Positions 1 through 10,869 are shown, counted from the first letter of the stretch. The stretch: 64,000 nucleotides of DNA from Metaphire vulgaris (GCA_018105865.1 CM030872.1:5674516-5738515); one strand, 5' to 3'. A program made the numbers and translations. Notes: generated by a model not told the origin, from the letters alone.

Positions 1-108
1 ATAAGTGCGATGTCATCAGCATACCTCAGGTTGCTGATTCTTTTACCGACAATCTTGTTTCCTGCCTTGTAACCCACTAGGAGCTTTCCTCATTGCCGTC
101 TCTGCAAC
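1..108 (-). pseudogene. RTE-like reverse transcriptase relic, catalytic segment
   Basis: Read on the minus strand this gives a reverse-transcriptase stretch ending in NLRYADDIAL, the catalytic YxDD box of non-LTR retrotransposons, and it runs off the left edge of the window. It continues the frame broken off near 1096, where the preceding box (GVRQxCILSP) is readable. The two parts are separated by a CR1/L2-like LINE. It is a segment of one old element that also occupies 1096-1496 and 2501-2990. The clade is an inference from the motif wording. Confidence 0.6.
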
Positions 109-272
109 AATGTTGAACAAATTCTATTCCTTATGCCAATTTGTATGGCGCGATAACATAGCAAGGGTCAAAGTCAAGAGCGCTTTAAATGGAACAATCG
201 AACGAGATATTAAAAAGGTGCGTCTTCATTTTAATCGCAAACGACTCGAAGGAGGTGACGGTGGTTACCGAG

Positions 273-623
273 GGTTTACTGTCAATTGCTCCCGGTCAAT
301 AACTCGCCGGTCAAATGCTAACGAGAACAATTCAGTTTAATTGCTCGCAATACCTATTGCTCGCCGTTTCGAATCGCTGGAACAAAACGACGGTTAGTAG
401 GCAAATAATGTCAACCCTAACTCTAACCCTAACCCTAACATTTTTGGTATGTCTTTAGTTTTAATAAAGTTTTAATTTCCTGTCAGTTTTTATAAAGTTA
501 TTAGGTATGTCAGTTTTATAACGCTCCGCGATCAAAAGGTACTGCGAGCAATTGTTCTCGTTAGCATTTGACCGGGAGCAATTGACCGGCGAGCAATTGT
601 CGGAGAGCAATTGCCCGGATCCC
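273..623. mobile_element. Non-autonomous MULE- or Merlin-like MITE
   Basis: A 351-bp insert bounded by the 9-bp duplication GTTACCGAG at 264-272 and 624-632. The intact relative near 62.19 kb reads straight through this site, which confirms an insertion. The ends begin GGGTTTAC and GGGATCC. Each subterminal region repeats CAATTGCTC and GGTCAAATGCTAACGAGAAC in inverted order. No transposase is encoded. The 8-9 bp duplication and G-rich termini suggest MULE or Merlin; the superfamily is an inference. Confidence 0.7.
411..440. repeat. Interstitial telomere-like tract (TAACCC)n
   Basis: About five imperfect units of CCCTAA or CTCTAA, inside the MITE at 273-623. Similar TTAGGG-type units occur at 24463-24480 and 49790-49850, also inside transposons. 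TTAGGG telomeres are typical of most non-arthropod animals. Confidence 0.6.
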
Positions 624-1095
624 GTTACCGAGTCTGGGAGCGAGATCCATAACAGATTGCCTTGAGTAACGGATCTCTCTCCGACCTTCAGTCTTAGACG
701 GAGGGGAACATGCAATACGGACTGTACGGACCGCGTACTTGATCTCAACTGAAGGTGTCGGTCGGTCATCGTCGGTATACGCACTAGGGCCGATAAGTAC
801 TCTAGGCAGGTGGGATCGTAAAGAGCACGAAAAGGCATCCAACATCGTTTGAAGACGATGCGCTCCGGAATCCGGAGCCAGTGGAGCTTATCCCTGACCC
901 ACGTGGTCGTGCCACCTGACGTCGAAACTCTGCAGAGCGAACGCGTTCAGGACCGATTGTAGCCGAGCCAGCTGGTAGTCGGGAAGGCCCAGGAGGACGC
1001 TGTCGCAAAAGGATTAAAGTGCGTACGAGGTGAATCGCTGCCGATGTTGAAATATAGCGGCGAATATATCGAATCTTCCGGAGCTGATTACGGGG

Positions 1096-1496
1096 ACAAG
1101 ATGCATATCTGTCGTACTCCTTTCAAGACTCGAAACCACTCTGTGATTGAGTTTGCCACCTTTACCAGTGCTGAATTTTTTTAGAAATTAGCAGGCAATG
1201 AGACGAGGTGACTAGGTGACTAGGGTATCCCATGCCCAGCATTGTCCACCAGAGTTTATCGCGTATCACGGTATCGAAAGCTGTGTCAAAGTATATGAAA
1301 CATGTCTATGAAGGTATAGTGGTTGATTACATTCTTTTGCCTTGCACCTTAAGATGTGAAGATTCGTGATTTAATCTCTTGTGTTTCCCTCCAGCAGAAA
1401 GCCCGTTTGCTCTATACAATCTCACTTTCTGTCTTTGCCTGAATTCTATATACACCGTAAAATTATTTTCATAAGTATTTTGCTGGCATGCGAGAC
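1096..1496 (-). pseudogene. RTE-like reverse transcriptase relic, middle segment
   Basis: Minus-strand translation shows FDTAFDTVIRDKLWWTMLG, the fingers/palm box with the first catalytic Asp, then MGYPSHLV and TEWFRVLKGVRQxCILSP. Stops and shifts interrupt it. It lies between two LINE insertions and is the middle part of the element whose other parts are at 1-108 and 2501-2990. Confidence 0.6.
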
Positions 1497-1529
<33 letters not shown>

Positions 1530-2500
1530 ATCTCGTGGATTTCTATAGCGCCTTGGTCACAGCACAACAGTAGCTGCTTATTCTCAGGCGCTCAACCTCT
1601 CTTAAAATAGCTATAGGGAAGGTATGTTATCAGCCAGGCAATAGTCAACGTCCAAAGGGCAGTGAGGCTTGGTTGTTACAGCTATGGAGGATATGATTTT
1701 AGAAAAAGGAATGATTTAAGTTTAGACCTGAAGACTTGAGGAGATAATGCGGGAATTATAGGAAATGAGGAATCAGATTTTATTGTTTGAAAGTGTTCAA
1801 GTCTGCGGAGGGAAGCTGGGATCGAGTTCCAAAGTTCAGGTGAGGCGTATGAGAAGGCACGGTTGCAAATTTTCAGGGATGACTGATTGAGTGGGCGTGA
1901 CAGAGTGAGGTAAGATGATGAACGTGTGGGTCGAGGAGGCTGAGGGGTTAATAGTGATCTAAGGTAGACAGGTTTTGATGACTGAAGTGAGCTATGTGTA
2001 AGTGTTATTATCTTATATTGGATACGTTCAGTTATTTTAAGCCAATGTAATGATTTTAGTATGGGTGAAATATGGGAAAATTTAGGTGACTTAGTAACAG
2101 CACGAGCAAATGCATTTTGTATTGATTGCAATTTGTTGATAGAGGCTTTGGGAAGGTTATAGTAGAAGGAGTTACAATAATCTAATTTGGAGTGGACTAT
2201 TGAGGTGGCAATTGTGGAGGCAGTTTTAGTATCTAGGCAAGGACGTAGGCGGCGAAGGTCACGAATATGAACTTAGCAGGCTTTTGATAGTTGGGAAATT
2301 TGTGATTCGAAGCTTAGAAAAGAATCAAATTTGAATCCTAGATTTCTAGCAGTTGGAACAGGGATTATTGTGGTGTCAGAAGCCAAAACTAGTTTAGGAT
2401 TGTCAATTTTTTTGAGTTGTTGGTGTAGTCCAATTAAAAGAAACTCTGTCTTAGAAGGGTTAAGAGCAAGACTATCGCGATGGTAAGGTTGTTTTCGGAC
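1497..2500 (-). mobile_element. CR1/L2-like LINE, RT C-terminus and 3' end
   Basis: A minus-strand LINE copy. From about 2490 down the frame reads LALNPSKTEFLLIG (the post-catalytic RT segment), then SKLDYCNSFYYNLP, then QNAFARAVTKSPKFSHISPI, ending in FRSKLKSFLFLKSYPP with its stop at 1682. The 3' untranslated part holds the stem-like TCTATAGCGCC element shared with other LINE ends here, and the copy closes in a TTAC-unit tail at 1497-1527. The flanks GAGACTAAG and GGACTTAG may be a degenerate target duplication. It sits inside the RT relic and is a distinct LINE family from 109-1095. Confidence 0.75.
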
Positions 2501-2990
2501 TTAGCTAAGCCACCCTTCTTGGTAGTTGAATGAAAGTGGCCCGAAGTCCATTCCAATGGTCATTCTTCTGTTTCTAAGATACTGCTGCATAGAAGATGCA
2601 TTCTGTCAATGACAGTATCTCCTCCCTTTTAAAAAGCTCTGCAGGTACTCCATCTGGTCCTGGTGCTTTCCGATCAGCAACGACTCATACAGATATATCA
2701 CAGCTCCTAGCTATCTAACTTTTTGTGCTGGTTCCCTCTCATTTACATGGACTTCATAGTGAGTATCAATCATATGGTGAGTATACAATATACATTGTTC
2801 AACCGCGCTGTTATGTCTCCTTTGCTTGCCATGAACGTGCCATCTGAAGGTCATATTGCCTGATGCTTTATCCTGAAAGGCCGTCCAAATCGTTTTACTG
2901 CCTGAACTAAGTGCCCTGTGTTTCCTTGTCGATTATGTTCTTCCATGTCTTCACACCATTTGGTTCCTTGTTCCTCTTTGTCTTTCCGGA
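2501..2990 (-). pseudogene. RTE-like reverse transcriptase relic, N-terminal segment
   Basis: Minus-strand reading gives a degraded form of the start of the RT domain: PDGVPAELFK is recoverable from the SGPDGVPAEL box, followed by GGDTVIDRMHLL and EWPLEWT. Upstream residues resemble the linker before RT (FGRPFRIK, DGTFMASKGDI). Stops interrupt it. It is the 5' portion of the split element at 1-2990. Confidence 0.55.
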
Positions 2991-2994
2991 TAGC

Positions 2995-3108
<114 letters not shown>

Positions 3109-3340
3109 GCTAGACGATTTCTATAGCGCAATAAGCATGGCAAAGTGGCCAAAGACAAGAGCGCTTTACAAAACTACGTATACCCGATGGTGAATAGGTA
3201 AGTCTTGCACCTTCCTCGTTAGTTCGTTGCTCATAATTCAAATGGCGAAGTTTTTCCAATTTCATTAGTCCTCTTGCATTCCGCATCTCTATTTCTAGTT
3301 CTTTCTCAGATTTAATTTGTTTTGTTGGCTTCTTCATGTA
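3109..3340 (-). mobile_element. LINE 3' end fragment
   Basis: The end nearest the (TTA)n tract carries TTTCTATAGCGCAATAAGC and CCAAAGACAAGAGCGC, the 3' untranslated block shared by the CR1/L2-like copies at 109, 1530, 33455, 48905 and 62290. The minus-strand reading is 3' UTR plus a remnant of the C-terminus. It is heavily 5' truncated. Confidence 0.5.
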
Positions 3341-3927
3341 GCCAACTTGTCACACTTGCCCTGGTTGCTCGACAGAGAGCGCAGTCCTTGTTTATCCGGG
3401 CGTCGACTGAGCCGGCATGAATTCTTCTTTTTAGCAGTTTCCATATCATTTATTAGGATCCAGTATAACAGTAGATTCCCAAGCCTTTCTACCTGCCGCT
3501 TGCGTTGGCAAGTCTTTCAGCGTTCTTGCTAGGCCTGCAACCTCGCGTAACGCCCAAGGTGATACTTCGGTCATGCGGCCTTCGTCACTGATGGTAGAGT
3601 CCTAGCAGGCAATCTCCTGCTTGACTGTTCTCCACTCCACCACGATGAGGTGCAAGTCGGTCTTTGGTCTTTTATTACTATAAGTGATTTTATTAATGGC
3701 TTACCGCGGTGACAATGAGGGGACGGAAATGGCTGGTGCGGGAATGGGGAAGGGACGTGAACAAATCCGGCGGAGATGGGGACGGGGAGAAACAAAGGGG
3801 GATTGGACGGGGACAGTGAGAAATGCTTGGGTGCGTGGTGGGATGGGGAAAAATTGGCCGAGGACGACCCCAGTGAGTTGGCATTTTTTTGCATGTCCAA
3901 CTCCCTCTGGAGAATTTAGGATGGGAG
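3341..3927. other. Unassigned stretch
   Basis: No gene recognised. On the minus strand, 3480-3660 has phrases such as RGCRPSKNAERLANA that look like repeat-derived coding debris, but I could not assign them. The rest (3680-3900) is GGGGAC-rich and low in complexity. Confidence 0.3.
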
Positions 3928-4116
3928 CAGTGTTTAATCTAGACCGTTTCCGGGGAAAAATCGCCTTCCCCCGGAAATTTCAAATTCCCCCCGGAAATTT
4001 TGGAATACTGCATGGACTAACAGCGGCCCCTAGCAGAATTCCCCCCGGCTTTGTCAGTTTTCCCCTCCGGCTTTTTGAGTTTCCCTCCGGAGTCCAGGAG
4101 TCTAGATTAAACACTG
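3928..4116. mobile_element. hAT-like MITE, 'CAGTGTTTAATCTAG' family
   Basis: 189 bp with inverted ends CAGTGTTTAATCTAGAC and GTCTAGATTAAACACTG, flanked by the exact 8-bp duplication GATGGGAG (3920-3927 and 4117-4124). The interior is rich in CCCCGGAAATT and CCCTCCGGC. It contains no coding sequence. A second copy lies at 7710-7901. Confidence 0.9.
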
Positions 4117-5238
4117 GATGGGAGTAATCCGATTTCAACTGCTTTTATGAAAAACGACTACTGCTACAGGTTTCTTTGGACCGAGACCAATCAAAGTTTT
4201 CAAGTAGGAGCAGAATTTTTACTATCATTGTAATATAATTGAATATTAAGACAGCATGCACTTCTTCCTGAAAATTCAACCAAAAGCGTTGGCGTAGGCC
4301 TATAAGTGAAGAGCTTGTGCAAATATCTCACTACTTAGAAGTGCTACTTAATTATCTTTCATCTTGTGACTCAAATAAGTGCCCGTTTGCAGGTTATCGT
4401 CCGAGTGACGGTCTGACACGTCACGATTCTACGGAATTATCTGTCCATTTTATATACCCAGAAAATTTTCGAGTATTTCAAAAACTGCTCAGCCATTCTG
4501 CCTTCTTGTTCTTTTGAAAATTCTTGAACTTTTCTAATGTTTATTTTCGTCACGAGTCGAGAATGTGACGTTATCTTCTGGATTTAATGCGCATCTTACC
4601 TTTTCGCTGGGCGTTGACTGAACCTGTGTCAGATATTATGACCAGCATAATGATCTTGACCGCAAATCCAGGTTGACCAACGGCCATCATAGCGTTTCAA
4701 CTGTCAACTGTCATTCAGTTTCCACAGAGATATCAGTTCTGCACTAAAATTCACTCCAAATATATATTAAGTGCAACAGTCGAATCCAACTGCCAACGAC
4801 GGCAACAGTCGCAGAATTGTTAAGCCTTGATAAACGCAGCAGCGTTAAAAGGCGATTAAGTGCTTTCGTCTGGTCTATCGGCATCAGCGCCTGCTGCAAC
4901 CTTCTGTTCGGAATTATTCACATTTGTTAGCCATTTCCTTGAGTTCCAGTCGTCAGATTGAATGGAAGCGATTATAAGAGAGGCGCTGTAGCTAGCCTGC
5001 CTTCTGGCTACAACTTTATCTAAATCTGTGGAGCAATCCGATCAGGCGAATGGCGAACTCAGCTTGAACATGATCTCAATCAATCAGACTTGTTCCTTTC
5101 AAATGGCTAGCCAAGCTACAGCTGTATATAGAACATGCTAGAATTTATCCTAATTCTAAACGGAAGAGAAGCAGCGTAATTGCTCGAGATAGATTAGGGT
5201 CTAGCCGACAGTGAGGTCGACCTTTTTTCGTGGGAAGA
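4117..5238. other. No recognised feature
   Basis: AT-rich sequence of ordinary complexity. I found no open frame with a recognisable domain, no terminal repeats and no RNA gene. Confidence 0.3.
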
Positions 5239-5239
5239 G

Positions 5240-5282
<43 letters not shown>

Positions 5283-5325
5283 GAGACAGAGACAGACAGA
5301 CAGACAAACAAACAGACAGACAGGA
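5239..5325. repeat. (GATA)n then (GACA)n microsatellite
   Basis: About eleven GATA units pass into GACA/GACAAACA units. Simple repeat without coding sense. Confidence 0.9.
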
Positions 5326-5480
5326 GAGAGACTTTTAGCTGTCCCACGCGTCCAATGGCGGCAGAAATTTTCCGCTTTGAAGTAGTCTGACTTTCACTGA
5401 AAATTTAACGTAAGAGACAATTTTTAAAGTAGATAGACTACTTAATTTGCATCCCCAACATTTGCACTTGGGTCTTTTAC

Positions 5481-6397
5481 CAGAGATGTAGCAAGTACAC
5501 AATGCTTCAAGTACAAGTACAAGTACAAGTACCTGGCCTCCGAGTACAAGTACAAGTACAAGTACTTGCATTCCAAAAACTCCGAGTACAAGTACAAGTA
5601 CAAGTACCTGGCCTCCGAGTACAAGTACAAGTACAAGTACCTGGCCTCCGAGTACGAGTACAAGTACAAGTACCTGGCCTCCGAGTACAAGTACAAGTAC
5701 AAGTACCTGGCCTCCAAGTACTAGTACAACATTTTTGACATTGACATTTTTTTCGCTGACATTTTGTCCCCATGACATTTTCTACATGACATTTTGTCCG
5801 AGGACAGTTTGTCCGGCCACGAATAAAATTGACACTATTAGCATCTAAATATCATCACAGTTACACTAAAAAAGAGATGATAGTCTTGCATCGGTCATAT
5901 TAACCCTATGCGGTCTCGCGATCAAGCCAGCTTGGCTAAATACGCGTTTAATTGGTGCGCCAGAAGCAGGCACACTAAGGTCTCTAATTAATGGCTGCAG
6001 TATAGGCCTACAGCCTGTTGAACTCCTTTCTATTAACTTCATTGTTCCAAAATACAATGGTGTTAGTGGCTTCATCATAAATATCGTTGAGTTCCAGGTA
6101 CTTGGCCATCTGTGAGGATGTGCTTGTCATTAGCCTAAAGGAGCAGCATTACTGGTACCATTGAAGTACATGTAGCCAAAGATGTAGCAAGTACACAATG
6201 CTTCAAGTACAAGTACAAGTACAAGTACCTGGCCTCCGAGTACAAGTACAAGTACAAGTACTTGCATTCCTAAAACTCCGAGTACAAGTACAAGTACAAG
6301 TACCTGGCCTCCGAGTACAAGTACAAGTACAAGTACTTAAAATTTGTACTCGAGTACAACTCGAGTACAAGTACAAGTACCAAGTACTACATCTCTG
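5481..6397 (-). mobile_element. hAT transposon derivative with AAGTAC arrays
   Basis: 917 bp. The ends are CAGAGATGTAGCAAGTAC and, inverted, CAGAGATGTAGTACTTGG, flanked by the exact duplication TCTTTTAC (5473-5480 and 6398-6405). The left arm holds about five tandem copies of a 33-bp unit built from CTGGCCTCCG plus repeated AGTACA. A second direct copy of the left arm starts at 6177 and merges into the right end. Between the arms, on the minus strand, is a transposase C-terminus (5866-6078). Strand is given by that transposase. Confidence 0.9.
5866..6078 (-). pseudogene. hAT transposase C-terminal dimerisation domain, remnant
   Basis: The reading includes DLSVPASGAPIKRVFSQAGL followed by IARPHRVNMTDARLSSLF. 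This is the hallmark of the hAT dimerisation domain: small residues, then ERxFSxxG, then RP/R and a helix ending in Leu-Phe. The upstream catalytic RNase H-like region is missing, so this is a leftover of the autonomous parent of the surrounding element. It supports the hAT call made from the ends. Confidence 0.8.
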
Positions 6398-6405
6398 TCT
6401 TTTAC

Positions 6406-6829
6406 GCATTTAGGCTGTGTAGTCATTAGAAACTAGCATGTGTGAATAATCTCTAGAGTTGCTGGTAAACAGTCTGCTCGCGAAAACGGTGATTTATGTA
6501 TAACTGAAACCTACCGTTCGCCCTCCACTCGGCATATCCGAAAGACGTTATCAGAAGTATTTGAAGAGAAGGCTTTAGCGTGTTTTAGTACGATTGCTTC
6601 TGTTATTTATGGTACAACCTGTACTTCGATCCGCACGTGCACGTCCACGGTCGATGCTTCCTTATTCCAAGGATGTTGAAACCGATACGTTACAGGCCTA
6701 ATTGTCTTCGTCTGCTTCCGGATTTTCCTATTGCGTGATTCCATTTATCATCAGCATTCACTTGAATCAGTTCTGTTGTACAATTCTTACGACTATCGGT
6801 ATTTCTTTGATTCCATCTTCGTCTGTCTG
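6406..6829. other. No recognised feature
   Basis: Ordinary-complexity DNA without a domain-bearing frame or visible repeat. Confidence 0.3.
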
Positions 6830-7099
6830 TGCGTCTGTATGTCTTTCTACCTCTTAATTGTCTCTGTCTGTTCTTGTCTGTCTGCCTGTCTGTCTGTCTG
6901 TCTGTCTCTCTCTCTGTCTGGCCTCAATCCGGGTATCCGGACTTTTCATATCGGGACTATTCATCTCAGTACTGTTCAACGCGGACTATTCATATCCAAG
7001 ACTATTCATCGCAGGACCTTTCATCAGGAGGAATATTCATCTTAAGACTATTCATATCAGGACTATTCATCTCGGATGAAGTTGTAAGTATAAAGAAAG

Positions 7100-7127
<28 letters not shown>
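6830..7127. repeat. Simple-repeat block: (TCTG)n, 'GACTATTCAT' minisatellite, (TA)n
   Basis: In order: CTGT/TCTC-rich tract to about 6920; about eight degenerate units of 17-20 bp centred on GGACTATTCATMTC (6945-7077); and (TA)n at 7098-7127. A related sequence, GATATGAAAAGTCCTGAAT followed by TCTG units, recurs at 10298-10440 in the other order. This suggests both belong to one dispersed repeat. Confidence 0.75.
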
Positions 7128-7131
<4 letters not shown>

Positions 7132-7700
7132 TTATTGTATAAACATAAATGAGGCAAAAATATAAAGTAAAAGAGGTTTTATAATTTTACTACTTATAAC
7201 AAAAATAAAATATATGAGGCATTATGGGAGACGGAAATCTGCAGAAATCAAAGAAGAAGCAAGACGCAGAGAGGAATGGAAACAATAGAGCCCTGAACCT
7301 GTCCCAGGACAGACAACATAATGATGATATGGGAAAATATATGAAGTAAAATGTAAAGTAAAAGTTGTTTTTTTACTATGACCATATAAAATATATTATA
7401 CAAATAATGTTTATGACAGAAGTACTATATCAAAGTCGAAAAAGTCTAACAAGTAAGAAGTTAGTAAATGTTAGCTGTACGACAAATGAGCAATTGCTTT
7501 TAAATAGAGCAACACACCAGCTCGGCCGTAGCCAGCTATAGCACGCAATTGGAGAAGACTGGTTGAAATTACATAATTAGATTTGGACACAAAAACTTTC
7601 TCACGCAGTGCAACAGACGTGAGAAGGTTGGAAAATATGATTGCTTGGAACACGTATTAGATGTATGGTCCCATACTAACCTATTCTAAACTTTATTAGT
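7128..7700. other. No recognised feature
   Basis: AT-rich DNA. The phrase around 7220-7320 (GGAGACGG...CAGAGAGGAATGGAAAC...ATGATGAT) resembles a worn LINE 3' terminus on the plus strand, but too little remains to annotate. Confidence 0.25.
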
Positions 7701-7709
7701 TACTATCAT

Positions 7710-7901
7710 CAGGGTTTAATCTAGGCCGTTTCCGGGGGAAATAGCCCTTACCCCTGGAAATTTCAAATCTCCCCGGAAATTTTGGCATACTACATCAACT
7801 AACAGCAGCCTCCTAGCAGAATTCCCTCCGGCTTTGTCAGTTCCCCTCCCGGCTTTTTCAGTTTTCCCCTCCCGGAGTCCAGGAGTCTAGATTAAACACT
7901 G
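7710..7901. mobile_element. hAT-like MITE, second copy of the 3928 family
   Basis: 192 bp, ends CAGGGTTTAATCTAG and CTAGATTAAACACTG, flanked by ACTATCAT and ACTATTAT (7 of 8 bases alike). The body matches the copy at 3928-4116 throughout. Confidence 0.88.
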
Positions 7902-7916
7902 ACTATTATTTTAATT

Positions 7917-7974
<58 letters not shown>
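7917..7974. repeat. (CA)n(TA)n microsatellite
   Basis: About twelve CA units then about seventeen TA units, directly beside the inverted-repeat element at 7975. Confidence 0.9.
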
Positions 7975-7978
<4 letters not shown>

Positions 7979-8160
7979 ACAGTCAAAGTGTGAAATCAGG
8001 GAATGTTGACATTGCCTGAAATTTTTAGGCAATGTCGACATAAGCCGTTTCACTCGGGCAATGTCGACATTGACTGAAATTGTTAGGCATTGTTTAACAA
8101 TGCCTGAAATTTGCTCAGATTTTCTACACACTTTGCCTGAAATCTTTATCCGTGATGGAA
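7975..8160. mobile_element. Tc1/mariner-like MITE, one half
   Basis: Starts TATGTTACAGTCAAAGTGTG, i.e. CAGTCAAAGTG after a TA, as in Tc1/mariner ends. The interior is repeated palindromic AATGTCGACATTGCC and AGGCAATG modules. It matches the right half of the full copy at 9852-10136 in inverted orientation and stops near 8160 without its own second end. Confidence 0.65.
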
Positions 8161-8228
8161 TAGCACTGTATATGGAGCTATGAATGCACCAATGTGTAGC
8201 ATAAAAAAATTAAATGAGTTGCAAATTA

Positions 8229-9527
8229 GGGGCCGTCCATATAGTACGTAACGACCGATGGGGGCTTGAGATTTAAGCGATTTTGCGTACGGAAGCGTAC
8301 GGGAGAGGGCAGTGATGTTAACAAGGACCGACCCCCCAAGGACGAGGATAAGGACAAGGACCGACCCTTCAAGGACGAGGATAAGGACGAGGACCGACCC
8401 TCCAAGGACGAGGACAAGGATGAGGACCGACCCTCTAAGCACAAGGACCACAAGGACTGACCTCCAAGAACAAGAATCAAGGACAAGGACCGACCTGTCA
8501 GACAAAAAAGTCGAAATAAAATTTAGAAAAGCAAAAACAGAATGCTGTAAAACATAATCTAGTCAACAGCAATGTTGCATTTCAAATAAAGTGTTTCCGA
8601 CAGCTGATCAGTCATGCACGCACGATTAGGCCTAACATTATGAGACCACTTTGCGAAAACACTCGTTCAACTGCCAATCTCCATTGTTGATCATGCTTTG
8701 TTCCGTTCCTTTGTAGACAATGGCACCAGTATTTTAGGATAAAACTAAAGAATAATAGAAATTTTAAAAACGCATGCGTCTGGTTCATATGCTTTCAAAC
8801 AGGAAAAGCAAGCTCAGCTGCTCAACTCGTATTATAAAGGAAACAATGACTACACATTTAGGGTAACTCAAAGCAAGTATGTACCAGGTAGGGCCTAGAT
8901 ATAAATCCACATACTACTCTTACCTTGGAACTTAATTATCAGAACAATTGAAAATGGCATGCAAGTAATTTGGCCCTTATAAGGATTTTTCAAGGACTAA
9001 GTTACAAGGACCAGAACAAGAACTGATCTGTAAGGACGAGGATAAGGACAAGGACCGAGCCCCCAAGGACGAGGATAAGGACGAGGACTGACTCCCCAAA
9101 GACGAGGACAAGGACAAGGACTTCAAATTGGTCCTTAAGGAGTCCTTAAGGACAAGGACCAGGACAAGGATTAACATCACTGGGAGAGGGGGTGTCACGA
9201 CTGAATTTGTACGTACGTGCATTCAAATTTATAAATAGATAGAAGGCTGGTATATTCACACAAACATTTGATTTGAAAAAAAATACTTCCTCACGGTCAA
9301 ACAAAGGGTCCCGACTATTGTTCCCACGGTTATTTCAATATTAAAAACCTTTAATTTAATAGTAAACAAATGCTTTTTGGCTATGGCTAAAAATTAATTT
9401 TCACCGTGCGGAGGGTTGCTAATTTGTACGTACGCATAGGGAGGTTAACCAAAATGTACGGTGTGCAACATGGGGGAGGGGGATTGAAAATATGACATTT
9501 TTGCGTACGTACTATATATGGCCCCCT
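8229..9527. mobile_element. MITE with 'GGGGCCGTCCAT' ends, host of a nested hAT
   Basis: The left end GGGGCCGTCCATATAGTACG and right end TACGTACTATATATGGCCCC are inverted copies. Internal arms are rich in GTACG on both sides. A separate hAT element at 8310-9182 sits inside. Related MITEs lie at 26666-27067 and 44015-44500. The superfamily is not settled. Confidence 0.7.
8310..9182. mobile_element. hAT-like element with AAGGAC arrays
   Basis: 873 bp, ends CAGTGATGTTAACAAGG and TTAACATCACTG, exact 8-bp duplication GGAGAGGG (8302-8309 and 9183-9190). Both arms carry arrays of AAGGACGAGGAT and AAGGACCGACCC in the same direction on the plus strand. The centre (8500-8990) is unrelated AT-rich DNA without a transposase that I could read. 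Asp/Lys/Glu-rich frames through the arrays are not genes. Confidence 0.9.
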
Positions 9528-9564
9528 AAACGTTGCAAGCAGTAATATAAAACAGTTCTGAAAC

Positions 9565-9755
9565 CAGTGGCGGCTCCACATGAGGGACCCGGGGGTGGGC
9601 CCGTGCCCCTATTGAGTGCCTGGCCTCCCAGTGGCCCCCTGTTTGGACCCTATACTTAATACTACATACCTAACAACAAATGGTTGGCCCTATGATTAGA
9701 AGTTGCCACCCCAACGCCTCCTCCCCCCACTTGCCAAATCCTGGAGCCGCCACTG
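9565..9755. mobile_element. hAT-like MITE, 'CAGTGGCGGCTCC' family
   Basis: 191 bp, ends CAGTGGCGGCTCCA and TGGAGCCGCCACTG, duplications TCTGAAAC and TCTCAAAC (7 of 8). An inverted sibling is at 51596-51788. The host sequence AGTAATATAAAACAGTTCT next to it recurs at 9816-9834, a local duplication that predates the insertion. Confidence 0.88.
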
Positions 9756-9851
9756 TCTCAAACATTAATAACTGCCAACAACTTTATTAAGTCCAAATGA
9801 AATAAAGAAACAAGTAGTAATATAAAACAGTTCTACAACATTAATAACACA

Positions 9852-10136
9852 CACATAAGTTACAGTCAAAGTATGAAATCAGGCAATGTTGACAATGCCT
9901 GAAATTTCTAGGCAATTTCGACATATGCCGACATTTACCTGCTGCTATTCCATCGCAGATAAAGATTTCAGGCAAAGTGTGTAGAAAATCTGAGCAAATT
10001 TCAGGCATTGTTAAACAATGCCTAACAATTTCAGTCAATGTCGACATTGCCCGAGTGAAACGGCTTATGTCGACATTGCCTAAAAATTTCAGGCAATGTC
10101 AATATTGCCTGATTTCACACTTTGACTGTAACATAC
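9852..10136. mobile_element. Tc1/mariner-like MITE, full copy
   Basis: About 285 bp between TTACAGTCAAAGTATGAAAT and its inverse ATTTCACACTTTGACTGTAA, with TA directly outside CAGTC on both sides. The body consists of short palindromes around GTCGACAT and GGCAATG. It encodes nothing. It is inverted relative to the half copy at 7975. Confidence 0.75.
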
Positions 10137-10297
10137 ACTGTATATATATAATATATATATATATATTCATAATTATTCATATATTTTGCTTTTGTTCTAT
10201 AATACCTCTGTCACAAACATTACTAATATAGCAAATATGTTTATATGTGTTTATATTTATATATGTTTTATTTTACTTTCCTTGTACTTATATAATC

Positions 10298-10440
10298 CTG
10301 ATATGAAAAGTCCTGAATTCCTCAATCTGTCTGGTCTGTTTCTGTCTGTCTGTCTGTCTCTCTCTCGCATTCTCTCTCTGGTCTCATGGTCTCTCCCACC
10401 TCTCTCTCTCTCTTCTCTCTCTTCTCTCTCTCTCTCTCCA
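10298..10440. repeat. (TCTG)n/(TC)n simple repeat
   Basis: A CTGT tract passing into a long TCTC tract, preceded by GATATGAAAAGTCCTGAAT, which is kin to the block at 6830-7080. A (TA)n run occupies 10141-10166 just upstream. Confidence 0.8.
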
Positions 10441-10544
10441 TCCATTAATAATTACTAATTATGTCATGTCTCATTGTTCTTGTCAAACCAAACTTGGCCC
10501 ATCTGTAAGCTCAGGTCGACTCGGACATTTTGGCCATGTAGCAA

Positions 10545-10641
10545 CTTAGCAAGGATGTCAGATTGAAAGTGCTTTCGGACTCTTGGAGACGCATGCGAAC
10601 GGTGGAAGGTATTCGCAACAGCGACAACTGGCTTCGCGAAC

Positions 10642-10677
<36 letters not shown>

Positions 10678-10678
10678 C

Positions 10679-10718
<40 letters not shown>

Positions 10719-10740
10719 TGATGATGATGGTGGTGGTGTC
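10545..10740 (+). mobile_element. LINE 3' terminus with (GAT)n tail
   Basis: A short coding-like remnant ending RYSQQRQLASRTD runs in frame into about 28 GAT units (10641-10727). This is the pattern of LINE ORF ends that finish in a TGATGA tail, as at 23.04, 32.86 and 57.84 kb. Only the last few dozen codons remain, so assignment is tentative. Confidence 0.4.
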
Positions 10741-10869
10741 TCTTTCTACTCGTTCTGGTTTAGCCCTTTCTTCATTGATTACGCACATGAAAAGACGAAA
10801 ACATCGCATGCAGCTAACGGGTGGACGTGAAGAAAGAATTCTGCTGCTTCGCCAACTCAGCAGCTGTTA

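Larger units (their letters stand above)
109..1095 (-). mobile_element. 5'-truncated CR1/L2-like LINE, 3' part
   Basis: Minus-strand copy of the LINE family best preserved at 60.2-62.36 kb. The shared blocks are the C-terminal reading FRALxDPTCxEYLSALV, the SERSVTQGN region, and the 3' untranslated stretch ending in a GAATA-like tail beside position 110. It interrupts a reverse-transcriptase relic between its box 4 and its YADD box, so it inserted later. It is itself split by a short inverted-repeat transposon at 273-623. The coding frame is broken by several stops, so it is not functional. Confidence 0.75.

Noticed and set aside
5335..5778. Val/Leu-repeat and Cys/Thr-repeat proteins
   Set aside because: All frames are open because the AAGTAC array lacks stop codons; it is transposon arm sequence.
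8266..8557. Asp/Lys/Arg-rich open frames on both strands
   Set aside because: They are translations of the AAGGAC array of a hAT element.
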